64,000 bases of DNA from Curtobacterium sp. MR_MD2014 (lineage in GTDB: Bacteria; Actinomycetota; Actinomycetes; Actinomycetales; Microbacteriaceae): assembly GCF_000772085.1 (NCBI RefSeq), contig NZ_CP009755.1, forward strand, positions 1 through 64,000, read 5' to 3'. The notes beneath the pieces are model-generated. The model was not told the DNA's origin and did no database searches. It was given only the letters and a program-made list of their open reading frames with translations. The position numbers and the translations under genes were made by a program. Positions 19,380 to 28,276 of this stretch are shown here, piece by piece. Position 1 is the first letter of the stretch. Each line of letters starts with the position of its first letter.

Positions 19380-20830
19380 TTGTTCAGCACCGCCTCCATG
19401 ACCTTCTTCGCGACCGGGGCCGCGACCGTGTTGCCGACGCCGGACTGCCCGAGTCCGCCGCCGTTCCCGACGACGACCGCGACGGCCACCTCCGGGTTCT
19501 TCGCCGGGGCGAACCCCGTGAACCACAGCGTGTACGGATCACCCGTACCGCCTTCCGCCGTACCCGTCTTGCCGGCGACGTCGACTCCGTCGATCTTGGC
19601 ATTGGTGCCGGTCCCGCCGCTCACGACGCTCTGCATCGCCTCGGTCAGGTCGGCGGCCTCGGAGCCGGACAGCGGGTCGCTGTACTGCTTCGGCGAGAAC
19701 GACTCGACGGTCTTCAGGTCGCTCGTGGTGATCGAGTCGACGAGCGAGGGCTGCATGACCTTGCCGCCGTTCGCGATGCCGGCCGACACCATCGCCATCT
19801 GCAGCGGCGAGACGCGCACGCTGGCCTGCCCGAACGCGCTCAGCATGAGCTGGGCGGTCGAGTCGACGTCGGGGTACTGGCTCGCGGTGGCGCGCATCGG
19901 GACCTCGATCGCGTCACCGAAGCCGTACTCGTCCGCGACGGACTTGATCGTGTCGTACCCGAGCTTCTGGCCGAGCTCGGCGAACGGGATGTTGCACGAG
20001 AACTGGATCGCCGTCCGGAGCTTCACCGTGTCGCCACCGCCGCAGGAGCCGCCCTCGGCGTTGTTGATGTACGAGCTGGTGCCCGGCAGCTGCAGGCGCG
20101 ACGGGTTCGGGAACTCGGAGTCGAGCGAGTACTTGCCGTCCTTGAGCGCGGCGGAGGCCACGACGAGCTTGAAGACCGATCCCGGCGTGTACAGGTCACC
20201 GCCGATCGCCCGGTTCTGCAGCGGGGTCGGGGTCTGCTGCAGCAGGGCGTCGTACTGCTGCTTGACCTGCGCGGTGTCGTGCGAGGTCAGGGCGTTCGGG
20301 TCGTACGCCGGCTTCGACACCATCGCCAGGATCTTGCCCGTGCTGGGCTGGATCGCAACGACCGCACCGCTGTTCTCGCCGAGTGCGTCGTACGCGGCCT
20401 GCTGCACGTCCGGGTCGATGGTGAGGTTGACGTTGTCGCCCTGGACGTCCTGCCCGGTGAGGATCGCGTTGAGGTTCTGGAAGAACGACGCGTCGGAGTT
20501 GCCGGAGAGCACGGCGTTCTCGGCGCTCTCGATACCCGTGTTGCCCTGGCCGATCGTGAAGTAGCCGGTCACGGCGGAGTACAGCGCACCGTTCGTGTAC
20601 TTGCGCTGGTACTGGTACTGGTCGTCGGAGGGGGTCGACTCGGCGATCGGGCTGCCGTCGACCAGGATCGCGCCGCGCTTGGTCGAGTAGCTGTCCAGGA
20701 TCGTGCGGGAGTTCCGCGAGTCGGCACGCAGGGTGTCGGCGGCGAAGAACTGGATCGAGGTCGTCGACACGAAGAGCGCGACGAACATGAGCACGATGAC
20801 GGTCGAGACGCCGCGGAGCTGTCGGTTCAC
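19376..20830 (-). CDS. pbpA: Class B penicillin-binding protein PbpA
   Basis: This peptidoglycan transpeptidase works with the adjacent SEDS glycosyltransferase. After a short cytoplasmic start and one membrane anchor (about 8-30), the transpeptidase domain shows the active serine motif SVFK at 218-221, SCN and KTGT. The GTG at 20830 overlaps the rodA/ftsW stop (GTGA) and has AAGGAG upstream; the much longer open frame runs through rodA in another frame and is rejected. 484 residues, matching mycobacterial PbpA. Confidence 0.95.
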   Translation of the reverse strand: MNRQLRGVSTVIVLMFVALFVSTTSIQFFAADTLRADSRNSRTILDSYSTKRGAILVDGSPIAESTPSDDQYQYQRKYTNGALYSAVTGYFTIGQGNTGIESAENAVLSGNSDASFFQNLNAILTGQDVQGDNVNLTIDPDVQQAAYDALGENSGAVVAIQPSTGKILAMVSKPAYDPNALTSHDTAQVKQQYDALLQQTPTPLQNRAIGGDLYTPGSVFKLVVASAALKDGKYSLDSEFPNPSRLQLPGTSSYINNAEGGSCGGGDTVKLRTAIQFSCNIPFAELGQKLGYDTIKSVADEYGFGDAIEVPMRATASQYPDVDSTAQLMLSAFGQASVRVSPLQMAMVSAGIANGGKVMQPSLVDSITTSDLKTVESFSPKQYSDPLSGSEAADLTEAMQSVVSGGTGTNAKIDGVDVAGKTGTAEGGTGDPYTLWFTGFAPAKNPEVAVAVVVGNGGGLGQSGVGNTVAAPVAKKVMEAVLNK

Positions 20831-22275
20831 CGGGTGCGCTCCTTCCTGGTCGTCGCACCGCGTCCGGAACGGCCACGGGCGGCGGGGACCGCGCCCTGCT
20901 GGACGCGCTGTTCTGCGGGGATCGAGTCGGTCAGTCGCAGCAGCATCGCCGCGATGATCCAGTTCGCGATGAGCGACGAGCCACCCGCGGCCATGAAGGG
21001 TGTGGTCAGACCGGTCACCGGGATGATCCGGGTGATGCCGCCGACGACGACGAACACCTGCAGGGCGATGATGAAGCCGAAGCCGACACCGAGCAGCTTG
21101 CCGAAGTCGTCCTGCGCCATGAAGGCCACGCGGAGGCCCCGCGACGCCAGCACGATGAACAGGGCGAGGATCGCGAAGACGCCGATCAGCCCGAGTTCCT
21201 CGCCGAGCGACGCGACGATGTAGTCCGCGTTGGCGACGGGCGTGATGTACGGACGGCCCTGACCGAGGCCGGTGCCCGTGATGCCGCCGTTCGCGAAGCC
21301 GAACAGGCCCTGGACGAGCTGGTAGCTGCCCTGGGTCTGTCGGTCGAAGATCGCCTGGTCGAACGGGTCGAGCCACTGCTCGAAGCGACCCCGCACGTAG
21401 ACCAGGACCGACTGCGCGACGAGGGCACCGCCGACGAACAGCCCGAGCCCGATGACGACCCAGCCGAGCCGGGCGGTCGCGACGTAGATCATCACGAGGA
21501 ACAGGCCGAAGTAGAGCAGCGCCGTGCCGAGGTCGCGCTGGAACACCAGGACGGCCATGGCCGACGCCCACATCACCAGGATCGGGCCGAGGTCACGGGC
21601 GCGCGGGAACGTCATGCCGGCGAACTTCTTGCCGACGATCGACAGCGAGTCCCGGGCGGTGACGAGGTACCCGGCGAAGAACAGCGCCATCGTGATCTTC
21701 GCGAGCTCACCGGGCTGGAACGAGAACGGGCCGACGCGGATCCACACGCGGGCGCCCCCGACGTTCTCCCCGATGCCGGGGAGCATCGGGAGGAGCAGCA
21801 GCGCGATCGTCGCGAACATGAAGATGTAGCGGTAGCGCTGCAGGAAGCGGTGGTTGCGGACCGCGACGACGGTGATCGTCGCCAGGACCATCGCGAGCAT
21901 CGTCCAGACGATCTGCTTGACGCCGATCGCGTCCCAGCCGGTCAGGCCGTTGTGCACGTCGATGCGGTAGATCTCGGCGATGCCGATGCCGTTGAGCACC
22001 AGGGCGATGGGCAGCACGAACGGGTCCGCGTGCTTCGCGACGACGCGGAGCACCACGTGCATGACGAGCGCGAGGCCGAGGATCCCGCCGCCGACCCAGA
22101 GCACACCGGTGTCGAAGATGCGGCCCTTCGTGCCGAGCTGGACGAGCACCATCGCGCCGGCGCAGATGCCGCACGCGATGACGAGCAGCACGAGCTCGAG
22201 GTTCCGGGCCCGGGCCGGCTCCCGCAGCTTGATGGTGATCGCCTGCGTGAAGGACTGCGCGGTCGCGGTGCTCAT
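20827..22275 (-). CDS. rodA: SEDS-family peptidoglycan glycosyltransferase (FtsW/RodA type)
   Basis: SEDS proteins polymerise lipid II and pair with class B PBPs. The 482-residue protein has about 12 membrane segments. The family motif around FQPGELAKI (about 189-197) and the catalytic-loop Asp region FQRDLGTALLYFG are clear, as is the C-terminal TGLTTPFMAAGGSS block. It overlaps pstP upstream and pbpA downstream by four bases each. In mycobacteria the gene here is rodA; in others it is labelled ftsW. Confidence 0.93.
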   Translation of the reverse strand: MSTATAQSFTQAITIKLREPARARNLELVLLVIACGICAGAMVLVQLGTKGRIFDTGVLWVGGGILGLALVMHVVLRVVAKHADPFVLPIALVLNGIGIAEIYRIDVHNGLTGWDAIGVKQIVWTMLAMVLATITVVAVRNHRFLQRYRYIFMFATIALLLLPMLPGIGENVGGARVWIRVGPFSFQPGELAKITMALFFAGYLVTARDSLSIVGKKFAGMTFPRARDLGPILVMWASAMAVLVFQRDLGTALLYFGLFLVMIYVATARLGWVVIGLGLFVGGALVAQSVLVYVRGRFEQWLDPFDQAIFDRQTQGSYQLVQGLFGFANGGITGTGLGQGRPYITPVANADYIVASLGEELGLIGVFAILALFIVLASRGLRVAFMAQDDFGKLLGVGFGFIIALQVFVVVGGITRIIPVTGLTTPFMAAGGSSLIANWIIAAMLLRLTDSIPAEQRVQQGAVPAARGRSGRGATTRKERTR

Positions 22276-23657
22276 CGGCCGTCCCCCGGGCTCTCGGACG
22301 GCGAGGCGCTGCCGGACGGCGAGGCGCTGCCCGACGGTGACCCCGACCGGGTCGGGGTGGGCGACGGCGACGAGTCCGCATCGCCGCCCGTGCCGGCCTG
22401 GTCCTGGCCGGTCTCGGCGGCCTTCCGCAGCCGGTCCACGATGTCGCGCGCGTCGGAGAGCGAGGTCGCGTTGATCGTCGACCGCACGTTCTCGCGCGTG
22501 TAGTCCGGGAGCGACGTGACCGAGATGTCGGTGTCCTCGTAGACGTCCGACAGCGCGATCGGCCCGATCGACTGCTGCACGCCCTGGTAGATGGCGACCG
22601 TGCCGCGGTCGGTGCCGACGTAGTAGTGCGCCTGGGTGATCCGCCAGCCCAGGAACACCGCCCCCACGAGGGCCGCGACGGCGACGACGAGCGCGATCGA
22701 CCAGGCCACGCGGCGTCGGATGCGCCGACGGCGGTCCTCGGCGATGAGCTCGGCGAAGTACTGGTCGGACTCGGGCTCGAAGTGGGAGTCCTCCGGCACG
22801 GCGCTCACCTTGAGCGGGTGGAGCAGGATCGTGGGGAGGCGGATCGGCTTGCGACCGGTCGACGCCTCGAAGGTCAGGGGTGCCGCGGCGGAACCGACCG
22901 TGGTGGCGGCGGCGTCGTCGTCCTCGGGTTCCGTGTCGGTGACGTCCATCACGACGACGGTCACGTTGTCCGGGGCACCGTGGTCGAGCGTCTCCTTGAC
23001 CAGGCGCTGCGTCACCTGGTTCGCGTCCATGGTCGACGCGAGCGCGTGCCGGATCCGCTCCTCGGCCAGGTACGACGACAGACCGTCCGAGCAGAGCAGC
23101 CAGCGGTCGCCGGTCTGGATGTCCATGACGGCGGTGTCGACCTCGGGGGCGGCGTCGACGTCGCCGAGCACGCGCATGAGCACCGAGCGCCGGGGGTGGA
23201 CGGCGGCTTCCTCCGGCGTGATGCGACCGCTGTCGACGAGGCGCTGCACGAAGGTGTGGTCGGAGGTGATCTGCTGCAGCTCGCCGTCGCGCAGGCGGTA
23301 GATGCGGGAGTCGCCGATGTGCGCGATGGCGATCTGCTCGCCGACCCGGATGAGTGCGGACACCGTGGTGCCCATGCCGGTGAGTTCCTGGTGCTCGAAC
23401 ACCGTCTCGGTGATGAGCTGGTTCGCGGCGATGAGCGCGGACTGCAGGGCGAACTCGGCATCGTGCGCGGACGGGAACTCGCGGTCGACCTCGCGGATGC
23501 GGCGGATGGCGATCGCGGACGCGACGTCGCCGCCGGCGTGGCCGCCCATGCCGTCCGCGACGGCGAAGAGGTGCGTGCCGGCGTAGCCGGAGTCCTGGTT
23601 GTTGGCGCGGATGCGCCCCACGTGGGACACAGCGGCGCTCAGCGTGCGAGCCGTCAT
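22272..23657 (-). CDS. pstP: PP2C-family serine/threonine phosphatase PstP
   Basis: PstP reverses phosphorylation by PknA and PknB. The metal-binding PP2C motifs are present: RANNQDS (about 17-23), VADGMGGHAGGD (33-44), GDSRIYR and the C-terminal GAPDNVTVVV block. A membrane helix near 312-332 leads to an extracellular region with a Ser/Pro/Gly tail. The tail is encoded by an 18-bp tandem repeat near 22290-22335 (residues SGSASPSG). 461 residues. The stop overlaps the rodA start, and the start is 7 bases from fhaB. Confidence 0.95.
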   Translation of the reverse strand: MTARTLSAAVSHVGRIRANNQDSGYAGTHLFAVADGMGGHAGGDVASAIAIRRIREVDREFPSAHDAEFALQSALIAANQLITETVFEHQELTGMGTTVSALIRVGEQIAIAHIGDSRIYRLRDGELQQITSDHTFVQRLVDSGRITPEEAAVHPRRSVLMRVLGDVDAAPEVDTAVMDIQTGDRWLLCSDGLSSYLAEERIRHALASTMDANQVTQRLVKETLDHGAPDNVTVVVMDVTDTEPEDDDAAATTVGSAAAPLTFEASTGRKPIRLPTILLHPLKVSAVPEDSHFEPESDQYFAELIAEDRRRRIRRRVAWSIALVVAVAALVGAVFLGWRITQAHYYVGTDRGTVAIYQGVQQSIGPIALSDVYEDTDISVTSLPDYTRENVRSTINATSLSDARDIVDRLRKAAETGQDQAGTGGDADSSPSPTPTRSGSPSGSASPSGSASPSESPGDGR

Positions 23658-23664
23658 GTCCCGG

Positions 23665-24234
23665 TTACCGCCGCAGCTCGAACGTCGTCGTCCCGATCGT
23701 GATCGGCGTCCGTTCCGCGATGGTCACGGGCCCGGTCACCTTCTGACCGTTGACGAACGTGCCGTTCGTGGACTCGAGGTCGGACAGGACCCAGCCCTCG
23801 CCGCGGAGGTCGAGGCGGGCGTGGTTGGTCGACGTGTAGTCGTCGCGGATGACGACGTTCGACTCGCTGGAGCGTCCGATGGTGATCGGACCGCCGCCGA
23901 GGGGCATCTCCATGCCCTCGCGGGAGCCCTCGGTGATGACGAGGCGCGTCGCGACGCCGGTCGACGGTGCGGAGCCGGACTGCTGCTGTGTCGGGCCCGC
24001 GGGTTGGCCGATCAGCTCCGTGAACGCGCCGGGCGCTGCGGCTGCAGGAGCTGCGGCGGCGGGCACGGTCGGCGTCGTCGGTGCGGACGCTCCGGCCTTC
24101 GGGTCGGTCGGGATGGTGCGGACGCGTTGGCCGAACAGGTCGCTCCGCAGGGCGAAGACGATGACGAACACGAACAGCCACAGCACCGCGAGGAAGGCGA
24201 AGCGCAGGACGAGCAGGGTCAGGCCCGTGGTCAT
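23665..24234 (-). CDS. fhaB: Membrane-anchored FHA-domain protein FhaB (FipA-like)
   Basis: FHA domains bind phosphothreonine made by PknA/PknB. This 189-residue protein starts with a membrane helix (about 4-26), has an Ala/Pro-rich linker (about 45-90), and ends with an FHA domain (about 100-188) showing IGRSSESNV, STNHARL and LESTNGTFVNG. The ATG at 24234 overlaps the fhaA stop (ATGA). Longer frames upstream are in the wrong register for fhaA and are rejected. Confidence 0.94.
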   Translation of the reverse strand: MTTGLTLLVLRFAFLAVLWLFVFVIVFALRSDLFGQRVRTIPTDPKAGASAPTTPTVPAAAAPAAAAPGAFTELIGQPAGPTQQQSGSAPSTGVATRLVITEGSREGMEMPLGGGPITIGRSSESNVVIRDDYTSTNHARLDLRGEGWVLSDLESTNGTFVNGQKVTGPVTIAERTPITIGTTTFELRR

Positions 24235-24911
24235 CGCGCACCTCCGTCGTTCTCCGGGATCACCCGGAACACCATACGGGTACGACCGATCTCGATGGTG
24301 GAGTCCGGCTCGACGATGGCCTGCTGGAAGCGTTCGCCGTTCAGCTTCGACCCGTTCGTGGACCCGAGGTCGTTGGCCTGCGCGTGCTTGCCGTCCCAGA
24401 TGATCTCGACGTGCTTCCGACTCGTCCCGGTGTCGGCGACGGTGATGTCCGCGTCGGTGCCGCGCCCGATCACGGTGCGGCCGCGGTGCAGCCGGTGGCG
24501 CTGCGACCCGATGTCGAGCACGGCGACCCACGCCACGTCACGCTGCACCGTCGACGAGTCGACCTGCAGGATGCCGGTGGACAGCGTGCCGTCCTGCTGC
24601 AGCGTGATCGAGACCGGTCCGGAGAAGGAGTAGTTCTGAGCCACCGCGTGCTGCTGCACCATCTGCGACAGCTCGTCGATGAGCGGGCGCCCGATGTCGT
24701 TCATCCGCGTGTGGTCCGGCGGCGCGAGGCGCACCGTGAACTCGTTCGGGACGAGGATCCGCTCGCGGGAGACCACGGCGGCCTTCGTGTCGAGCTCCCG
24801 CCGCAGCGCGCTGGAGATCTCGACGGGCTGCACGCCGGAGCGGAAGGTCTTCGCGAAGGTGCCGTTGACGGCGCGCTCCAACCCTCGCTCGAAGCTGTCC
24901 AAGAGGCCCAT
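24231..24911 (-). CDS. fhaA: FHA-domain protein FhaA with DUF3662 domain
   Basis: FhaA binds phosphorylated MviN and regulates peptidoglycan synthesis in mycobacteria. The 226-residue product has the conserved N-terminal MGLLDSFERGLE (DUF3662, about 1-125) and a C-terminal FHA domain (about 140-225) with IGRGTDADI, SRKHVE and LGSTNGSKLNG. The middle linker is much shorter than in M. tuberculosis FhaA (527 residues). GGAG lies 5 bases before the ATG. It is the first gene of the leftward operon. Confidence 0.94.
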   Translation of the reverse strand: MGLLDSFERGLERAVNGTFAKTFRSGVQPVEISSALRRELDTKAAVVSRERILVPNEFTVRLAPPDHTRMNDIGRPLIDELSQMVQQHAVAQNYSFSGPVSITLQQDGTLSTGILQVDSSTVQRDVAWVAVLDIGSQRHRLHRGRTVIGRGTDADITVADTGTSRKHVEIIWDGKHAQANDLGSTNGSKLNGERFQQAIVEPDSTIEIGRTRMVFRVIPENDGGAR

Positions 24912-25005
24912 GTGTCTCCGTGTTCGTCGGTCAGGGACCACTGCATGGTAGTGGGTGGCGCTCGTGCCCGTCTGTGCGTGGTCACGGGCACCCTCCGTCG
25001 CGTGC

Positions 25006-25011
25006 TAGTGT
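25006..25011 (+). promoter_or_regulatory. -10 element of tRNA-Leu
   Basis: TAGTGT with an extended TGC upstream lies 11 bases before the mature tRNA 5' end. Confidence 0.5.
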
Positions 25012-25021
25012 TGCCGGGCTG

Positions 25022-25105
25022 GCGCGAGTGGCGGAATTGGTAGACGCGCACGGTTCAGGTCCGTGTGCTGGAAACGGCGTGGGGGTTCAAGTCCCCCCTC
25101 GCGCA
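25022..25105 (+). tRNA. tRNA-Leu (anticodon CAG)
   Basis: The acceptor stem pairs GCGCGAG (25022-25028) with CTCGCGC (25098-25104). The anticodon CAG is at 25056-25058 inside a CACGG/CCGTG stem. A long variable arm follows, as expected for class II leucine tRNA, and the T arm GGGGG/CCCCC is perfect. CCA is encoded at 25106-25108. Confidence 0.97.
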
Positions 25106-25113
25106 CCAGGTGA

Positions 25114-25147
25114 GGAACGGCCCCCGGAGGAATCCGGGGGCCGTTCC
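25114..25147 (+). terminator. Terminator of tRNA-Leu
   Basis: A 15-bp perfect stem (25114-25128 with 25133-25147, 4-base loop) begins five bases after the tRNA CCA end. Confidence 0.85.
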
Positions 25148-25380
25148 GCGTTCCGGCGCCGATGCTCCCCACGACCGGCCTGGAGGCTCGTCCCACCTCC
25201 GTCCGTCGGCCGCAGCCGTGCACGGATCGGGTCCGCCTCGGCGCGCCGACCGGGTCGGCCCACCGACCCCGTGGTGACCGCCGGCCTGCCCGTTCTGGGG
25301 GTTGCCCCTCCGCTGCCGCTCTCCGCACACTGATCGGCGTCGTACCGGGTCGTGCCGGTGCGCCTGCTCCTGGAGGACCC

Positions 25381-26376
25381 ATGCGGACGTCGTCCGTGAC
25401 CGCTGCCGTGGTCGCACTCGGGACCGCGCTCGTCGCGGTCGTCACCACCAGCGTCGGGGTCGCCCCCGCGCACGCCGCGCCGTCGTGCCGCGGTGACCGG
25501 ATCACGGTCGCCGAGCTGTCCGGTGGCTGCGTCGTCGCGTCCGGCTCGGTCGTGCTCCCCGACGGTCGCGTCTTCGCGGTGCCCGACGCCGGCACGACGG
25601 TGACGGCGCTGCCCGTGGCGACGACGACCGGTGGTGACCCCGGGGACGCCTCGGTGACGAACACCGGCGCGGCAGGCATCGCCGTGGCGATCGACGGCCG
25701 CTGGTCCGGCGCCCCTGCTGCCGTCCGGCGGGTGCTCGCACTGCGCGAGGGCCGCGTCGCCGCCGGGCACGACGCCGGTGCGGGTGCGGCCACGACCGGC
25801 ACCGGATCGGCGGCCTCGAGCTGCACGGACCGGTCCTACACGCTCCTGGCGTACCGCTGGACGAGGGACGTCCGGTGGTGGTCGAACCCGACGGGAGCGA
25901 AGGCGGCGGACCGCGTGGCGATCCGCGCGGGTGCGACGGCGTGGAGCGGACGGCTCGGGACCTGCGGGCGCTCGATCACGTCGAGTGCCGCGAACACCTG
26001 GGTCAGCACGACGGCGAGGACCCCCGCGGTCTCGAGCACCGGGGGCTGCGGCGACCCCGACCGTCGGAGCGTCACCGGCTGGGGCTCCCTGCCCGCGGGC
26101 ACGCTCGCGACCACGTGCGTGTGGTCGCAGGACGGCATCGCGGTCGAGGCGGACCAGCGCTACTCGACCCGGTACGCGTGGTCGTCGACGGCGACGTGCT
26201 CCGGGAACCGGTACGACCTGCGCGGCGTCGCGACGCACGAGTGGGGGCACGCGTACGGCCTCGGGCACACCGCAGCCTCGTCGGCCCTCGTCATGAAGCC
26301 CGCGGCCGCGCCGTGCGACGTCGCCCAGCGCAGCCTCGGGCTCGGGGACGCCCTGGGCATCGACGCCCGGTACTGA
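25381..26376 (+). CDS. Secreted metzincin-type zinc metalloprotease
   Basis: This 331-residue product starts with a Sec signal peptide (about 1-32, ending AHA-A). It ends in a metzincin catalytic site, HEWGHAYGLGH at 286-296, with a Met-turn candidate at Met305 in VMKP. The region 38-145 is an unassigned N-terminal domain, perhaps a propeptide. Several cysteines (37, 50, 148, 195, 223, 246, 273, 312) could form disulphides outside the cell. GGAGGACCC precedes the ATG. It resembles matrixin-like (M10/M43-type) peptidases; the exact family and substrate are not clear. The gene stands alone between tRNA-Leu and gntR. Confidence 0.82.
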   Translation: MRTSSVTAAVVALGTALVAVVTTSVGVAPAHAAPSCRGDRITVAELSGGCVVASGSVVLPDGRVFAVPDAGTTVTALPVATTTGGDPGDASVTNTGAAGIAVAIDGRWSGAPAAVRRVLALREGRVAAGHDAGAGAATTGTGSAASSCTDRSYTLLAYRWTRDVRWWSNPTGAKAADRVAIRAGATAWSGRLGTCGRSITSSAANTWVSTTARTPAVSSTGGCGDPDRRSVTGWGSLPAGTLATTCVWSQDGIAVEADQRYSTRYAWSSTATCSGNRYDLRGVATHEWGHAYGLGHTAASSALVMKPAAAPCDVAQRSLGLGDALGIDARY

Positions 26377-26457
26377 CGATCGCCACCGGTGCCAGGCGCC
26401 GGCGCACACCGGCCACCGCCGCCGCGGGACGCGCAGGTCGCGGGACCCTGCACTCTC

Positions 26458-26463
26458 TAGGAT
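26458..26463 (+). promoter_or_regulatory. -10 element giving a leaderless gntR transcript
   Basis: TAGGAT ends seven bases before the gntR ATG at 26471, and no ribosome-binding site is visible. This spacing is the usual mark of leaderless mRNAs in actinobacteria. Confidence 0.55.
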
Positions 26464-26470
26464 CGACCGC

Positions 26471-27187
26471 ATGACGAGCACGATGCCGGGCTTCGGCTCC
26501 GCGCGGATCACCCAGATCGGGTTGCGCGACCGCGTGTACGACCGGGTGCTCGAGGTGCTCATGGGGCACGACGTCGAGCCCGGGATGCGCCTGTCGATCG
26601 ACGGTCTCGCCCGGACGCTCGGCGTCTCCCCGACCCCGGTGCGCGAGGCCCTCGTGCAGCTCGAGCGGACCGGCCTGGTCACGCGCGAGGCCAACAAGGG
26701 GTACCGCGTCGCGCCGCCGCTCGCCGGCGACCAGCTCGAGGCGCTGTTCGACGCGCGGCTCATCGTCGAGAGCGGGGCGGTCGAGCTCGCGGCACGCGGG
26801 GACGTGGACGTGCTGCGGGAGCGGCTCGCTGCGGCGCTCGCCGAGCAGGAGGCCGTGGCCGCCGAGGTCGCCCGGGTCGGCGCCCGCCGTGCGTCCGAGG
26901 AGCTGATGGCCCGGTTCTTCCGCTCCGACTGGCGGTTCCACCAGCTCGTGTTCGACGCGACGAGGAACCCCTTCCTCGAGGAGATGTCCGCGATCATCAC
27001 GACGCGGGTGCACCGCATGCGGCAGATCGTCGAGGGCGGGGACGACGACACCGAGCGGGCGGTCGCCGAGCACCGTGCGGTCCTCGATGCCCTCGCCGTG
27101 GACGCGCCCACGGCCGTGGCGGCGATGCGGCACCACATCGACGCGGTGCGGGTGCGCTCCCGGGCCGACGCGTCACACTCCGCCTGA
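26471..27187 (+). CDS. GntR-family (FadR/FCD) transcriptional regulator
   Basis: The 238-residue protein has an N-terminal winged helix-turn-helix (about 18-82) with SIDGLARTLGVSPTPVREAL, and an all-helical FCD ligand-binding domain (about 90-225). In that domain, histidines in the WRFHQ, EHRAV and MRHHI segments are placed like FCD metal ligands. Such regulators usually bind a sugar acid or organic acid. It lies immediately upstream of the eight-gene sugar-acid-like locus, and a 16-bp palindrome at 27223-27238 lies between them. It is therefore the probable local repressor. Confidence 0.88.
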   Translation: MTSTMPGFGSARITQIGLRDRVYDRVLEVLMGHDVEPGMRLSIDGLARTLGVSPTPVREALVQLERTGLVTREANKGYRVAPPLAGDQLEALFDARLIVESGAVELAARGDVDVLRERLAAALAEQEAVAAEVARVGARRASEELMARFFRSDWRFHQLVFDATRNPFLEEMSAIITTRVHRMRQIVEGGDDDTERAVAEHRAVLDALAVDAPTAVAAMRHHIDAVRVRSRADASHSA

Positions 27188-27222
27188 CGGAACGGGGTTG
27201 CGCTCTGACTCAGCGCGAGTAT

Positions 27223-27238
27223 CTTTCCTATAGGAAAG
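27223..27238. promoter_or_regulatory. Perfect 16-bp palindrome, candidate GntR operator
   Basis: CTTTCCTATAGGAAAG lies 40 bases before the GTG of the first catabolic gene, in the only promoter-sized gap between gntR and the operon. It is unusually A+T-rich for this genome, consistent with an overlapping promoter. Confidence 0.6.
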
Positions 27239-27277
27239 AGGTTCAAGGACGAACCGCGTGATGCAAGGGAGCACTCC

Positions 27278-28276
27278 GTGAGCACACTGCAGGACTGGGT
27301 CGAGCAGGACTGGGACCCGGACAGCTGGACCGACCGGACGTGGCCGATCGCCGTCTGCCTGCACGGCTTCGACCGGGTCACCCGGGACGGCACCGCCTTC
27401 CACGACGCCCCCGTCGAGGTGTGGGACGACGTGTTCGCCCAGATCGCCGCAGCGGGCTTCTCGCTCGCCGAGCTGGCCGACAGCCACATCCGCCCCGCGG
27501 ACCTCGAACGGTCCCGGCGCGACGAGCTCTTCGCGGTCGCGGCGGCCCACGGCGTGGGGATCCCGTCGGTGCACCTGCAGCGTCGGAGCGTGATCCAGCC
27601 CGGGCACGAGGAGGAGAACCTCGCCTACGCCCACCGCACGATCGACGCGGCGGCCGAGTGGGGCATGCAGGTGTTCTCGACCGGACTGCACCAGCCGTTC
27701 TCGGAGGCCCAGCAGCGCGCGCTCTGGTTCTGGACGGCTCCCGGGCCGAAGGACCCCGAGGACCCCGACGTGTGGGACGCGGCCGTCCGACGCCTCCGCG
27801 AACTCGGGGAGCACGCGGCGAGCGTCGGCCTGCCGATGGCCCTCGAACTGTACGAGGACACCTACCTCGGCACCGCGGACAGCGCGGTCCGGCTCGTCGA
27901 GGAGATCGGGCTCGACACCGTCGGTCTCAACGCCGACGTGGCGAACCTCGTCCGCCTGCACCGTCCGGTCGAGGACTGGCGGGAGCTCTTCGCGAAGACG
28001 ATGCCCCACACGAACTACCTGCACGTGAAGAACTACACGCGCGACGAGGCGGGCGACGGCAGCTGGGCGACGAGTGCGCCGAGCACGATGGAGACCGGGC
28101 TCATCAACTACCGCCAGGTCCTCCGGGACGCGGTCGCCGACGGCTTCCGCGGGATCGTCATGACCGAGCAGTACGGCGGGGACAGCCTCGGCGTCTGCGC
28201 CACCAACCAGCAGTACATCCGGTCGGTGCTCGCCACGACGAGCATCGGCACGAAGCACGGAGGAGCAGTCCGATGA
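27278..28276 (+). CDS. Xylose-isomerase-like TIM-barrel enzyme (isomerase or sugar-acid decarboxylase)
   Basis: This 332-residue AP-endonuclease-2/xylose-isomerase-like TIM barrel shows metal-site features: ALELYEDT (about 187-194), LNADVANLVRLH (about 212-223), LHVKNY (about 249-254) and MTEQYGGD (about 294-301). The family includes sugar isomerases, epimerases and the 3-oxo-isoapionate decarboxylase type. GGGAG lies 7 bases before the GTG start. It is the first gene of the operon; its stop overlaps the next ATG. With a 3-hydroxyacid dehydrogenase next door, decarboxylation of a 3-oxo sugar acid is plausible, but isomerase activity is equally possible from sequence alone. Confidence 0.75.
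   Translation: MSTLQDWVEQDWDPDSWTDRTWPIAVCLHGFDRVTRDGTAFHDAPVEVWDDVFAQIAAAGFSLAELADSHIRPADLERSRRDELFAVAAAHGVGIPSVHLQRRSVIQPGHEEENLAYAHRTIDAAAEWGMQVFSTGLHQPFSEAQQRALWFWTAPGPKDPEDPDVWDAAVRRLRELGEHAASVGLPMALELYEDTYLGTADSAVRLVEEIGLDTVGLNADVANLVRLHRPVEDWRELFAKTMPHTNYLHVKNYTRDEAGDGSWATSAPSTMETGLINYRQVLRDAVADGFRGIVMTEQYGGDSLGVCATNQQYIRSVLATTSIGTKHGGAVR

Noticed and set aside
19376..21571. A 731-codon start for pbpA
   Set aside because: The extra N-terminal part is an out-of-frame reading of the SEDS gene; the GTG at 20830 has a ribosome site and a GTGA overlap.
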